A stretch of 64,000 bases of DNA from Planctomycetota bacterium (GTDB lineage: Bacteria > Planctomycetota > J058): positions 186,001-250,000 of the forward strand of contig JAMLIC010000004.1 in NCBI GenBank assembly GCA_023954375.1. The letters run 5' to 3'. The translations under genes were made by a program, and so were the position numbers. Below, piece by piece: positions 46,616 to 56,289 of the stretch (its first letter is position 1; every line of letters begins with the position of its first letter). The notes beneath the pieces were generated by a model that saw only the letters and a program-made list of their open reading frames with translations, had not been told where the DNA came from and ran no database searches.

Positions 46616-49600
46616 ATGAAGCTCGACGAGGCGTTCGCGCTGGCCGACGACCGCGAGGCGGCGCTCGACCACCTGGTGCCGGGGACCGAGGAGGCCTTCG
46701 CGCGCCGCTGCCTCCTCCAGCAGCAGCGGGGCGACCTCGCCGGCGCCGAGTCGACGCTCCAGGCCTGGATGGAGCGGCACGGCGAGACCTCGCGGCTGCG
46801 CGTGGCCGTAGACCGCCAGGCGCTGCTCCGCTGGCGCGACGACCCCGCCGGCGCGCGCGAGCACCTGATCGACCGCCTCGGGCTCTCGTTCGACCACGAG
46901 CGCGAGGTCGAGGGCGAGCGCGAGGAGGCCCACCCGACGCGCCTCGACCCCGCCCTCCTCGACCCCGACGCCCTCGTCCGCCAGGCCCTCTCGCGCCATG
47001 GGGTCTCGGGCGTCGCCGACCAGGGGCTCGAGCGGCTCCTCGACCGCGAGGACCTGCCGGCCGACCGGCGCCGCCAGCTGCTCGCGCGCGTCGCGCGGCC
47101 CGACCACCCGCGCCTCCCGCGCCTGATCGCCGACGACCTGCGCCACCCGCACTCGCGCGGCTTCGGCGAGCACCCCGTGCACCGCCGCCTCACGCTCGAC
47201 CAGCTGGGCGAGCTGGCGCGGCTCGTGCCGGACCTGCTCAAGGCGGAGGCGTTCGTCCACACCTGGCTGGCGCGGCTCCAGCCCGGCCCCGACGTCGAGT
47301 GGGAGCACGACCTCGCCGCGCGCGAGGCCTACCTCGAGCGCCTGCTCGCGTTCGTCCTGCCGCTGGCGCCCGCGTTCAACTCGCTCAAGGCGCACGTCCT
47401 CTACCACCGGCTCGAGCTCGACCGGCGCCGCGGCGTCGTCGACCGCGAGCGGCTCGTGCAGTACCTGCAGCTCCCGCGGCAGACGGGCTACGCCGCGCCG
47501 GAGTGGCTGCGCGAGCACCGCGACCACCTGGCGAACCTGCAGGCCGACTTCCGCCAGGCGACGCTCCTGCCGCCGGTCGCCGACGACGAGCCGCTCGTGC
47601 GCGACCTGCTCGACGAGGTCCTCGCCGCGCGGGAGGACTGGCGGCCGTTCGACCAGTGGGTGCGCGAGGGCTGGCTGAAGGCGCTCTTCGCCGAGGGCAA
47701 GGTCCTGCGCGGGCTCGGCGACCGCGAGCGCTGGACGGCGCTCCTCGGCGCCTCGGCCTACCAGGCGCTGCGCGACCGGGTCGACGTGGTGTTCGCGCCC
47801 ACCTGCCGCTCGTCGTTCGGCGCGGACGAGCTGGTGGCGCTCGACCTGCACGTGAAGAACGCGCCGACGCTCGTGGTGAAGGTCTTCGAGCTGAACACGC
47901 TCAACTACGCCCTCGCCAAGGGCCAGGACGTCGACACGACCGTGGACCTCGACGGCCTCGTGCCGACCGAGGAGCAGGCGCTGACGCTCGACGAGCCGCC
48001 GTTCCGCCGGGTCGCGCGGCGCCTCGAGCTGCCCTCGCTCGCGCGCCCGGGCACGTTCGTGATCGAGCTGATCGGCGGCGGCAAGAGCAGCCGCGCCCTG
48101 GTGAAGAAGGGCGCGCTCCGCCACGTGGAGCGCGTCGGCGCCGCCGGCCACGCCTTCACGGTCTTCGACGAGGCGGGCCGGCGCCTGCCCGACGCGACCC
48201 TGTGGATGGCCGGTCGCGAGTACCGCCCGGACGCCGGCGGCACGATCCACGTGCCGTTCACCACCAGCCCGCGCCGCCAGCAGGTCGTGCTCCGGCGCGG
48301 CGAGCTGACGTCGCTCGCGAGCTTCGACCACCAGGCCGAGCGCTACGCGCTCGCCGCGGGGATCCACGTCGAGCGCGAGGCGCTCCTGCGCCGCAAGCAG
48401 GCGGAGGTGCTCGTGCGCGCCGCGCTGACCGTGTGCGACGTGCCGGTGAGCCTCGAGCTCCTCGAGCAGCCGACGCTCGTGATCACCTCGACCGACCGCC
48501 AGGGGACGCGCTCGTCGCGGAGCGTCCCGCTCGAGCTCCCGGGCGACCGCGAGGCGGTCTACGCCTTCCAGGTCCCGGAGGAGCTGGCCGAGGTCGGCTT
48601 CACCCTCACGGGCAAGGTCAAGGTCCTGAGCACCGGCCAGCGGCTCGACCTGGCGTCGGGGCGGACCTTCGCCCTCAACGGGATCGACGCGACCTCGACG
48701 ATCGAGGACCTGCACCTCGCGGCCACCGACCGCGGCTGGGTGCTCCACGTGCTCGGCAAGGCCGGCGAGCCGCGCCCGCGCGCGGCGGTCACGGTGCGGC
48801 TGACCCACCGCGAGGTCTCCGACACGGTCGACGCGATGCTCGAGACCGACGCCCGCGGCCGGGTCGAGCTCGGCGCCCTGCCGGGGGTCGTGCGGGTGGT
48901 GGCCGAGCGGCCCGACGGGCACGAGCAGGCCTGGGACCTGCCGCGCGAGGCCTGCCGCCTGCCCCGGGTCCTGCACGGGCGCGCGGGCGAGGTCCTGCGG
49001 GTCCCCGTGCCCGGCGGCGCGGGCGAGGTCTCGCGGCGGACGTTCGCCCTGCTCGAGGTGCGGGGCGGCGGCTACCTGCGCGACGTCCTCCGCGCGGCGC
49101 CGGACGCCTTGCGGCTCGACCAGGGCGTCGCCCTGGTCCGCGGCCTCGAGCCGGGCGACTACGAGCTCGTCCTCAAGGCGACGGGCGACGCCGTGACCCT
49201 GCGCGTGACGGCGGGCGAGGACGAGGCCGGCTGGGTCGTCTCGCGCCGCCGCCTCCTCGAGCGCGCCCGCCGCCGCCCCCTGCAGGTGGCCGGCGTGCGC
49301 CTCGGGGCCGACGCGCTGACCGTCCGGGTCGTCGGCGCGACGGCGCGCACGCGCGTGCACGTCCTGGGCGCCCGCTTCCTGCCCGCCTACCCCGCCTTCG
49401 GCGACCTCGACGTGCCGCTCGGGCCCGAGCCGCGGGCGGCGACGCTCTCGCCGCCGCCGGCCCTCTACGTCTCCGGGCGCGACCTGGGCGACGAGTACCG
49501 CTACGTCCTCGACCGGCGCTACGCCCCGCGGCGGCCGGGCGTCATGCTGGCGCGGCCCGGCCTCCTCCTGAACCCGTGGGCCGTGCGCGACACCGGCACG

Positions 49601-52600
49601 GGTCGGCAGGACGCCGCCCTGGGCGGCGGCTACGCCCGGGCGCGCGCCGTGGCGGACCGCCTGGAGGCCGGCGCGGCGCCCTGCGAGCCGTCGCCCGCGG
49701 CCGGGGGCGCCGGGTTCGCGAACCTCGACTTCCTCCCCCGCCCGGCCCTCGTGGCGGCCAACCTGAAGGGCGAGGTCTCCGCCGACGGCGTCCTCGAGGT
49801 CTCGGTGCCGCGGCCGGCGCTCGAGGGCCACGGCCACGTGCGCGTCGTCGCGGTCGACCCGCAGGGCCTCGCCGAGCGCGACCTCGGCCTGCCCGAGGTC
49901 GACGAGCCGCCGCAGGACGTGCGCCTGCGCCTCTCGCTCGACCCGGCCCGCCACTACGCCGAGAAGCGGCAGGTGACGCTCCTCGGCCCGGGCGACGCGC
50001 TGGTCCTGGACGACATCACCACCTCGAAGCTCGAGGTCTACGACACGCTCTCGCGCGTGCACGGGCTGTTCTCGACGCTCACGCAGGACGCGCACCTCGA
50101 GGCCTTCCGCTTCGTCCTCGACTGGCCGCGCCTGACGCACGACGAGAAGTGCGCGCGGCTGTCGGAGCACGGCTGCCACGAGCTGCACGTGTTCATCGCC
50201 CGCAAGGACCCGACGTTCTTCGAGCAGGTGGTGCGGCCCCACCTGCGCAACAAGAAGGACAAGCGGTTCATCGACCGCCTGCTCCTGGGCGACGACCTGT
50301 CGGCGTGGCGGCGCCCCTGGGCGCACGGGCAGCTCAACGTCGTCGAGCGGGTCCTGCTCGCCGAGCGCCTGGACGGCGACGAGCGCGGCGCCACGGCGCG
50401 TCACCTGGGCGACCTCCTCGACGCGCGGCCGCAGGACCGCGAGCGGGCCGACGGCCTCTTCCGCACGGCGCTGCAGGGCAGCGCCCTCGATGCCGACGAC
50501 GCCCTCGGGTTCGGCGCCGCGGCCCAGGCGGCCGAGGCGGTCCGCAGCAAGGCGGCCATGTTCGACATGCCGGTGGCCATGACGGCGGCGTTCGCGCCGC
50601 CGCCGCCGCCCGCGGCGCCCGCGCCCGCGGCGCCGCGCATGTCCGCGCCGAGCCGCGGGGCGGGCGCGGAGCGGAAGAAGATGGCCGCCAAGCGGTCCAT
50701 GAAGGAGGAGGCCTACGCGCAGGAGGAGGCCTGCGACGAGGCGCCGTTCGAGGCCGAGGCGGCGGACCCGTTCGCGGAGGACCTGCGCCGTGACCTCGTC
50801 GCGCGCGAGGAGGTGCGGCAGCTCTTCCGCCGGCCGGAGGTCACCAAGGAGCTGGCCGAGAACGACTACTACCGGCGCCCGCTGGCCGAGCAGGGCCCCG
50901 ACCTGATCGAGGTCAACGCGTTCTGGCGCGACTTCGCGGCCCGCGACCCGTCGCGCCCGTTCCTCTCGGCGCACGTGGCCGAGGCCACGGGGTCGTTCGC
51001 CGAGATGATGCTGGCGCTGGCGGTGCTCGACCTGCCGTTCGAGGCGGCGCGCCCGGAGACGACCTACGAGGGCGCGCGGCTGAACCTGCGCGCGGCGGCC
51101 CCGGCGCTCGCCTTCCACCAGGAGCTCCGCCCGGCGACGCCGGCCGAGCGGCCGCTGCCGGTGCTCGTCAGTCAGGGCTACCTGCGCCCCGACGACCGCT
51201 ACGACGAGGACCCCGACGGGCAGACGGTCGAGAAGTACGTCGCGGGCGAGCTGCTGGCGCACGTCGTCTACACGTGCCGGGTCGTGGTCACGAACCCGAG
51301 CTCCGCCCACCGGCGCCTCGACCTGCTCCTGCAGATCCCGCGCGGCGCCGTCCCCGTGGAGGGCGGCTTCGTCACCCGCGGCCTGCCGCTCGACGTGTCG
51401 GCCTACGGGACGGAGTCGGTCGAGTACTCCTTCTACTTCCCGGCGCCGGGGACCTTCCCGCACTACCCGGTCCACGTGTCGCGGGCCGAGGCGATGGTCG
51501 CCGCGGCCGAGCCGCGGACGCTCACGGTGGTCGAGGAGCCGACGACGGTCGACACGACGTCGTGGGACTGGGTCTCGCAGCGCGGGAGCGACGGCGACGT
51601 GCTCGCCTTCCTCGAGCGGCACAACGTCGAGAAGCTCGACCTGGAGCGCGTCGCCTGGCGCTGTCGGGACGCCGCCTTCCACCGGCGCCTGCTCGAGCTC
51701 CTCCAGCGCCGGCGCGTCTACCACGACACGCTCTGGTCTTACGGGCTCCTCCACGGCGACGACGACGCCGCGCGCGAGTACCTCCTCCACCAGGACCACG
51801 AGCTCCGGCCGTGGGGGCCGTGGCTCGAGTCGCCGCTGCTCACGATCGACCCGGTCGCGCGGCGCTGGTACGAGCACCTGGAGTACGCGCCGCTGATCAA
51901 CGCGCGGGCCCACGCGCTCGGCGGGGAGCGCAAGGTCCTGAACGACCGGTTCGCCGCCCAGTGGGGACGGTTCCTGGACCTCGTCGCCCACCGGCCGCGG
52001 CCGACGGACGCCGACTGGCTGGCCGCGACCTACTACCTGCTGCTGCAGGACCGGGTCGAGGACGCCCTGCGGGCGTTCGGCAAGGTCGACCCGGCGAGGG
52101 TCGAGACGACCCTGCAGCTCGACTACGCGCGGGCCTACCTCGCCGTGGCCGAGGGGCGCCTCGACGACGCCCGGGCCGTGGCGCAGGGCCACGACGACTA
52201 CCCCGTGCAGCGCTGGCGCGACCTGTTCCGCGCGGTGCTCGCGCAGGTCGACGAGGCCGAGGGCCGCGGCCCGGCGGTCGTCGACGAGCGCGACCACGCC
52301 CAGAAGCAGGGGGCGCTGGCCAGCACGGAGCCGGCGCTCGAGCTGAGCGTCGAGAACCGCGCCGTGACGATCGCCTACCAGAACGTCGGGGCGTGCCGGG
52401 TCAACTACTACCTGATGGACGTCGAGCTCCTCTTCTCGCGCCAGCCGTTCGTCCAGCAGCAGACCGACCAGTTCTCCTTCGTCCGCCCGAACCGCACCGA
52501 CGAGGTCGAGCTCCCGCCCGACCGCCGCGAGGTGCTGTTCGAGCTGCCGGCGGAGCTCCGGGCGCGCAACGTGATCGTCGAGGTCGTGGCGGGCGCGCTC

Positions 52601-52903
52601 CGCCGCACGCAGGCCTACTACGCCCACGCGCTCACGGTGCAGGTGATCGAGCAGTACGGGCAGGTGCGCGTCGCCCACCAGCTCACGGGCGCGCCCCTGC
52701 CGGCCGTCTACGTGAAGGTCTACGCCCGCCTGCGCGGCGGCGCGAGCCGCTTCTACAAGGACGGCTACACCGACCTGCGCGGGCGCTTCGACTACGCCTC
52801 GCTGTCGACGGGCGAGCTGTCCGAGGCCGAGCGCTTCGCGGTCCTCGTGCTCAGCGACGAGCACGGCGCCGTGATCCGGGAGGCGGCGCCGCCGAAGGAG
52901 TGA
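46616..52903 (+). CDS. Giant 2095-residue protein of unknown function, macroglobulin/VIT-like features
   Basis: No signal peptide or TM helix is visible, so it may be cytosolic. Residues 1-~400 are helical TPR-like (FARRCLLQQQRGDLAGAESTL). Residues ~400-1100 contain many beta-rich stretches (LVALDLHVKNAPTLVVKVFELN, FTLTGKVKVLSTGQRLDL) reminiscent of macroglobulin MG domains. A low-complexity Pro/Ala segment lies near residue 1325. Later come beta domains (VVTNPSSAHRRLDLLLQIPRGAV; SVEYSFYFPAPGTFPHYPVHV) that recall gliding or alpha-2-macroglobulin-like modules, and a TPR-like region (YYLLLQDRVEDALRAFGKVDP). No thioester CGEQ motif is seen. Family unrecognised. ATG at 46616 follows a G-run. Confidence 0.7.
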   Translation: MKLDEAFALADDREAALDHLVPGTEEAFARRCLLQQQRGDLAGAESTLQAWMERHGETSRLRVAVDRQALLRWRDDPAGAREHLIDRLGLSFDHEREVEGEREEAHPTRLDPALLDPDALVRQALSRHGVSGVADQGLERLLDREDLPADRRRQLLARVARPDHPRLPRLIADDLRHPHSRGFGEHPVHRRLTLDQLGELARLVPDLLKAEAFVHTWLARLQPGPDVEWEHDLAAREAYLERLLAFVLPLAPAFNSLKAHVLYHRLELDRRRGVVDRERLVQYLQLPRQTGYAAPEWLREHRDHLANLQADFRQATLLPPVADDEPLVRDLLDEVLAAREDWRPFDQWVREGWLKALFAEGKVLRGLGDRERWTALLGASAYQALRDRVDVVFAPTCRSSFGADELVALDLHVKNAPTLVVKVFELNTLNYALAKGQDVDTTVDLDGLVPTEEQALTLDEPPFRRVARRLELPSLARPGTFVIELIGGGKSSRALVKKGALRHVERVGAAGHAFTVFDEAGRRLPDATLWMAGREYRPDAGGTIHVPFTTSPRRQQVVLRRGELTSLASFDHQAERYALAAGIHVEREALLRRKQAEVLVRAALTVCDVPVSLELLEQPTLVITSTDRQGTRSSRSVPLELPGDREAVYAFQVPEELAEVGFTLTGKVKVLSTGQRLDLASGRTFALNGIDATSTIEDLHLAATDRGWVLHVLGKAGEPRPRAAVTVRLTHREVSDTVDAMLETDARGRVELGALPGVVRVVAERPDGHEQAWDLPREACRLPRVLHGRAGEVLRVPVPGGAGEVSRRTFALLEVRGGGYLRDVLRAAPDALRLDQGVALVRGLEPGDYELVLKATGDAVTLRVTAGEDEAGWVVSRRRLLERARRRPLQVAGVRLGADALTVRVVGATARTRVHVLGARFLPAYPAFGDLDVPLGPEPRAATLSPPPALYVSGRDLGDEYRYVLDRRYAPRRPGVMLARPGLLLNPWAVRDTGTGRQDAALGGGYARARAVADRLEAGAAPCEPSPAAGGAGFANLDFLPRPALVAANLKGEVSADGVLEVSVPRPALEGHGHVRVVAVDPQGLAERDLGLPEVDEPPQDVRLRLSLDPARHYAEKRQVTLLGPGDALVLDDITTSKLEVYDTLSRVHGLFSTLTQDAHLEAFRFVLDWPRLTHDEKCARLSEHGCHELHVFIARKDPTFFEQVVRPHLRNKKDKRFIDRLLLGDDLSAWRRPWAHGQLNVVERVLLAERLDGDERGATARHLGDLLDARPQDRERADGLFRTALQGSALDADDALGFGAAAQAAEAVRSKAAMFDMPVAMTAAFAPPPPPAAPAPAAPRMSAPSRGAGAERKKMAAKRSMKEEAYAQEEACDEAPFEAEAADPFAEDLRRDLVAREEVRQLFRRPEVTKELAENDYYRRPLAEQGPDLIEVNAFWRDFAARDPSRPFLSAHVAEATGSFAEMMLALAVLDLPFEAARPETTYEGARLNLRAAAPALAFHQELRPATPAERPLPVLVSQGYLRPDDRYDEDPDGQTVEKYVAGELLAHVVYTCRVVVTNPSSAHRRLDLLLQIPRGAVPVEGGFVTRGLPLDVSAYGTESVEYSFYFPAPGTFPHYPVHVSRAEAMVAAAEPRTLTVVEEPTTVDTTSWDWVSQRGSDGDVLAFLERHNVEKLDLERVAWRCRDAAFHRRLLELLQRRRVYHDTLWSYGLLHGDDDAAREYLLHQDHELRPWGPWLESPLLTIDPVARRWYEHLEYAPLINARAHALGGERKVLNDRFAAQWGRFLDLVAHRPRPTDADWLAATYYLLLQDRVEDALRAFGKVDPARVETTLQLDYARAYLAVAEGRLDDARAVAQGHDDYPVQRWRDLFRAVLAQVDEAEGRGPAVVDERDHAQKQGALASTEPALELSVENRAVTIAYQNVGACRVNYYLMDVELLFSRQPFVQQQTDQFSFVRPNRTDEVELPPDRREVLFELPAELRARNVIVEVVAGALRRTQAYYAHALTVQVIEQYGQVRVAHQLTGAPLPAVYVKVYARLRGGASRFYKDGYTDLRGRFDYASLSTGELSEAERFAVLVLSDEHGAVIREAAPPKE

Positions 52904-52910
52904 GCCGCCC

Positions 52911-52970
52911 ATGGACGAGGCCGTCGTCCGCCTGATCCGACCGCCACGATCTGCCGGACGGAGGCCGTGA
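52911..52970 (+). other. 19-codon ORF, possible gene remnant or leader
   Basis: ATG at 52911 lies 7 bp after the giant gene and encodes MDEAVVRLIRPPRSAGRRP before a TGA that overlaps the GTG of the next gene. It may be the start of a truncated gene, or a short coupling peptide for translation of the Imm33-like gene. Confidence 0.3.
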
Positions 52971-53281
52971 AGGTGACGAGACGTTCAAGGGACAAGCGGG
53001 CGGCGATCGTCTGCCGACACGTCGTGGAGGGGGAGCCCATCCTGCGCGCGTGGTGGAGCCCCCCGACGATGCCTGCGGACAGCGGCTGGCAGTTCATGTG
53101 CGGGACGACCGACGAGGAGGACCCGGGGCTGGCGGAGGTCTGGGGGATCTTTCAGCTCGTCCACTACGACCCGTCGATCGCCGAGCTGCTGCCCCACGAA
53201 GGGGTGAGCGGCGCGTTCGCGAGGCGTGACTTCGACGAGCGGTGGGAGCGGGTCAGGGGTGAGTCGGTCGGCGGTCAGTAG
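52967..53281 (+). CDS. Imm33/DUF2185-like protein
   Basis: 104 residues. AAIVCRHVVEGEPILRAWW, DSGWQFMCGTTDEEDP and VHYDPSIAELLPHEGVSGAFARR follow the DUF2185 (Imm33) pattern of small polymorphic-toxin immunity proteins. GGAGG lies just upstream; GTG at 52967 or 52973 could be the start. It overlaps the convergent next gene by seven bases. No toxin is nearby. Confidence 0.6.
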   Translation: MKVTRRSRDKRAAIVCRHVVEGEPILRAWWSPPTMPADSGWQFMCGTTDEEDPGLAEVWGIFQLVHYDPSIAELLPHEGVSGAFARRDFDERWERVRGESVGGQ

Positions 53282-54633
53282 TCCCCGGCGCGGACGGAGG
53301 CAGGCCGGATCGCGACCCCGTCCTGCACGTAGCAGGGCACGACCACCGTGTGCACGCGCGTCGTCTTCGACCTCGGCTTCGGCCCGCCGGACTCGGCCTT
53401 GAAGCGGCCGGCGAGCGCCGACGTGTCGGCGCCCTCGACGACCTCGGTGTCGACGTGGATGCCGAAGCGCTGGCTCAGGTAGGCGCCGGCGCCGCGGAAG
53501 GCGACGTCCTTGAGCACGAGGTCGCCGAAGGCGTCGCGCAGGGCGCGATCGGGGAGGAAGGCGAGCGCGTCCTCGATCCGGTGCACCTGGTCGATCAGGA
53601 ACTTGATCAGGTCGCGGCGCGCCGTGTCGGTCGGCAGCACCTGCCCGCCCTCCTGCGCGGCCTTCGCCATCTGCTGGCGCGCCTCGGTCAGCCGCCGCTC
53701 GGCGCGCGGCAGGAGCTGCTGCTGCGTGTCCTTGAGGTGCGGCTCGGCCACCCTCCCGAGCCCGTCGGCCCAGGCGCGCAGGCGCCACCAGGCGTCGAAG
53801 AGCGTGCGGTCGAGGGCCACGACCTCCTCGTCCGGCTGCGCCACGCCGCGGGCGACGAGCGCCGGCTGGAGGACGCGGTCGCCCACGAGCACGAGCGGCC
53901 GGAGCACCTCGACCCGGTCCGGGCCTGACGACGGCGGGAGGAAGGTCCAGGTCGTGGCGACCGCCTCCTTGCCGAACGGCTGCAGCGCCGCGCGCAGGGC
54001 GTCGAGGTCGCCCACGGCCGCGAAGCGCTCGACGCGCACGGCGCCGGCCGCGACCAGCCGGCGCACGAGGAACGCGCTCGCCCGGTGGAGCGTGCAGCCG
54101 GCGGGGTCGGCCACGCGCGGGTCGATCAGCCCGGCGTCCCAGAGCGTCTGGAAGAGGCCCAGCTCGACCTTCGTCCGCTCGGCGGGCCCCGTGTTCACGC
54201 CGATCCACTCGAGGAGGCCCTGGACGCGGGCGGTCACGGCGGTGGGGACGGCCTTGGCCTCGAGGACCGGCGTGAGCGCCTGGCGCAGCTCCGTGTCGCC
54301 CTCGCCCGTGCGCGGCGCCGCGGCGACCGCGCCCGCGCGGGCGGCGGCCGTCTCGAGGAGCAGGACGACGCTGCGGAGCTTCTCGGCGGGCATCTCCATG
54401 CCGGGGAGCAGGCGCAGCCCCTCGTAGACCTCGCTCACGACGCGGCGGGCCTCGAGCACCTCGGCGTCGACGTCCTCGCCCTCGCCCACGACCCGCGCCA
54501 GCCCGCGCGACGCGTCGCGGTCGGCGTGGACGCGGGCGTAGGCGGCCTGGGCCGCCCGCCGCGCCGCGTCGAGCGTGTCCGCGTAGACGACCCCGGCGCT
54601 CGCGCCGTCGAACTCCACCCGCCAGCGCTTCAC
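53275..54633 (-). CDS. Hypothetical soluble protein
   Basis: 452 residues, no signal or TM. The N-terminus KRWRVEFDGASAGVVYADTLD looks like a small beta domain; the rest is helical with a coiled-coil-like stretch (LPRAERRLTEARQQMAKAAQEG) and a conserved-looking end (VVVPCYVQDGVAIRPASV) resembling a small beta barrel. Some planctomycete GrpE-like proteins end this way, but I cannot assign it. GTG at 54633 has GGGG upstream. Confidence 0.55.
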   Translation of the reverse strand: MKRWRVEFDGASAGVVYADTLDAARRAAQAAYARVHADRDASRGLARVVGEGEDVDAEVLEARRVVSEVYEGLRLLPGMEMPAEKLRSVVLLLETAAARAGAVAAAPRTGEGDTELRQALTPVLEAKAVPTAVTARVQGLLEWIGVNTGPAERTKVELGLFQTLWDAGLIDPRVADPAGCTLHRASAFLVRRLVAAGAVRVERFAAVGDLDALRAALQPFGKEAVATTWTFLPPSSGPDRVEVLRPLVLVGDRVLQPALVARGVAQPDEEVVALDRTLFDAWWRLRAWADGLGRVAEPHLKDTQQQLLPRAERRLTEARQQMAKAAQEGGQVLPTDTARRDLIKFLIDQVHRIEDALAFLPDRALRDAFGDLVLKDVAFRGAGAYLSQRFGIHVDTEVVEGADTSALAGRFKAESGGPKPRSKTTRVHTVVVPCYVQDGVAIRPASVRAGDY

Positions 54634-54641
54634 GGCCCCAT

Positions 54642-55355
54642 TCAAGCAGGGGCGGGCCGCCCGCGCAGCCCGTCGTCGGGCAGCCGCAGGGCGGCCGCGG
54701 CCGTGGCCAGGAGCCACGCGAGGAGCAGGGCGCCCGCGGCCTTCTGCACGGTCGGCACCAGCGTCAGGGGCAGGGCGGCGCCCGTCACCTGCTGCCACGT
54801 GTGCAGGCCGGCCGCCGCGCCGACGCCGAGCATGGTCGCGAGTCCGAGGCCGAGCAGGGCGCGGCGGCGGCGCTCGGCGAGGAGCCCGCGCAGGGCCGCC
54901 GCCGCGGCGACCAGGCTGGGGGCGGCGGCGAGGACGATGAACACCCCGTGCAGGGCGCCGTAGCGGTCCGACGGCACGAGGGGGACGGCCGCCCACGCCG
55001 GCACCGAGAGCCAGCCGGCCCGGCGCGCGAGCCGCGCGAGGTCGGGGCGGCCCGGCAGGAGGCGCGGGACGAGCAGCCAGAACGCCGGCAGGCCGGCGAT
55101 GAACACGAGCATGGCCGCGCGCGCCGGCCAGGCGCCCGGGTTGGGGCGCCCGTCGAGCGCACGCTCGTGCAGGAGGTCCGACAGGTAGTTGCAGCGCAGG
55201 TCGAAGCCGGGCGCCGCCGGGTCGCACAGGCTCCCGCCGGGGTAGCGGGCGACGCTCACCGCCAGGAGCGCGAGCGCCACGACGATCGTGGCCACGACCC
55301 ACCCGGCCGCGAGCCGCTCGGGTGAGGGCCTCCACCTGACGACGACCGCGCCCAC
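54642..55355 (-). CDS. DUF998-like membrane protein
   Basis: 237 residues with six hydrophobic segments. The segment LRCNYLSDLLHERALDG after the first TM resembles the NYLSDLG signature of DUF998 proteins, followed by RAAMLVFIAGLPAFWLL and DRYGALHGVFIVLAAAPSLVA. Function unknown. It ends 8 bp before the start of the next minus-strand gene and is probably cotranscribed with it. Confidence 0.6.
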   Translation of the reverse strand: MGAVVVRWRPSPERLAAGWVVATIVVALALLAVSVARYPGGSLCDPAAPGFDLRCNYLSDLLHERALDGRPNPGAWPARAAMLVFIAGLPAFWLLVPRLLPGRPDLARLARRAGWLSVPAWAAVPLVPSDRYGALHGVFIVLAAAPSLVAAAAALRGLLAERRRRALLGLGLATMLGVGAAAGLHTWQQVTGAALPLTLVPTVQKAAGALLLAWLLATAAAALRLPDDGLRGRPAPA

Positions 55356-55439
55356 ACCGCCATGCTCACCCGCCGCGGCCCCGTCGCCTAGCCGGGATCA
55401 TTCACGAGCACCGCAAAGCTCTGGCAGAAGAAGAAGAAC

Positions 55440-55637
55440 TTGAACCGCCAAGACGCCACGCGCGCACGCGGGGACCCGCTTCGCGGGTCCCCGCGCGCGC
55501 GCGCGCCAAGGGAGGAAAGTAGGTAAGAACGAAGAGCTTGTGGCGGAGCATCTCTCACCCCCTTGGCGCTCGGTCGCTGACCCGGGACCCGCGAAGCGGT
55601 CCCGGGTCAGCGGCCGAGTGGCGTCTTGGCGGTTCAA
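55440..55637. repeat. 200-bp palindromic element (gccaag repeat family, MITE-like)
   Basis: Terminal 20-bp perfect inverted repeats (55440-55459 and 55618-55637, ttgaaccgccaagacgccac) enclose two strong hairpins: 55467-55479 with 55483-55495, and 55577-55588 with 55599-55610. An inner inverted pair gcgccaagg (near 55503) and ccttggcgc (near 55561) is also present. It fills most of the 55356-55941 gap, which contains no supported gene. It could be a non-autonomous mobile element or RNA structure. Confidence 0.75.
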
Positions 55638-55794
55638 TTCTTCGCCTTGGCGGTGTCGCGGCGCGAACATTCGTGAAAACGAAGGTCTGTCGACGATCCT
55701 GGCCTGTCACCGGTCGTTCTTGGCGGTTGCATGGCCTCGCTCATGCATGATCCAGGCTAGCCGGGCGCTCACTCACGAGGACTGCGCCACTCGG

Positions 55795-55955
55795 CGCGCG
55801 CTCGGCGGTCTTCGCAGGCGGCCGAGCCGCCCCGGGCAACCTCCCGGCGCCTCCGCAGCGTGAGCCCCGGCCGAGGCGGAGGAGGGCGAGGCGCGCCACC
55901 TCGACGGACGGCACGCCCGCCAGCCTCCGCCGCGGCCGCGATCACACCAACGCGT
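55795..55955 (+). repeat. Dispersed repeat flanking the hopanoid locus, left copy
   Basis: Shares cgctcggcggtcttcgcagg, the block gaggcggaggagggcgaggc and the ending ccgcgatcacaccaa with 63483-63717, in the same order and orientation. Its right end overlaps the last codons of the response-regulator gene. Confidence 0.65.
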
Positions 55956-56289
55956 TCTCGATCACCTGCTCGAACTCGAGCAGGCGGAAGGGCTTGGGCA
56001 GGAAGGCGAACGCGCCCGCGGCGTCGACCGGCTCGGCCTGGGCGCTGACGAGGATCACCGGGACCTGCGCCAGCCTCGGGTGGGCCGACATGGCCGCGAG
56101 GAGGGACGTGCCCGTGCGCCGGGGCATGGCGACGTCGCTCACGACCAGGTCCGGCTCGTGGGCGCGCGCGAGGAGCAGCGCCTCCTCGCCATCCGACGCC
56201 GCGAGCACGTGGTGGCCGAGGCGCGACAGGGTGAGGCTCAGCACCTGGCGGATCGCTGGCTCGTCGTCGGCGATGAGCACGGTGGCCAC
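55942..56289 (-). CDS. Single-domain response regulator (CheY-like)
   Basis: 115 residues, receiver domain only: VLIADDEP, phosphorylation site in VVSDVAMPRRTG, LVSAQA and FLPKPFRLLEFEQV. It lacks an output domain, so it acts by protein contact or phosphotransfer. GTG at 56289 follows GGAG at eight bases. It is divergent from the hpnI-like operon, 298 bp away, which contains no gene. Confidence 0.88.
   Translation of the reverse strand: MATVLIADDEPAIRQVLSLTLSRLGHHVLAASDGEEALLLARAHEPDLVVSDVAMPRRTGTSLLAAMSAHPRLAQVPVILVSAQAEPVDAAGAFAFLPKPFRLLEFEQVIENALV

Noticed and set aside
45539..52912. 2457-residue open frame antisense to the giant gene
   Set aside because: It mirrors the plus-strand codon bias: in this GC-rich DNA the antisense frames rarely contain stops. 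The translation is Arg/Leu/Val/Glu-rich with no motif.
55618..55650. tRNA-like ggcggttcaattc
   Set aside because: Resembles a T-arm, but no acceptor stem, anticodon arm or CCA context can be drawn; it belongs to the palindromic element.
55398..55863. Short ORFs of 60-110 codons within 55398-55863
   Set aside because: They are translations of hairpins and repeats, without ribosome sites or domain features.
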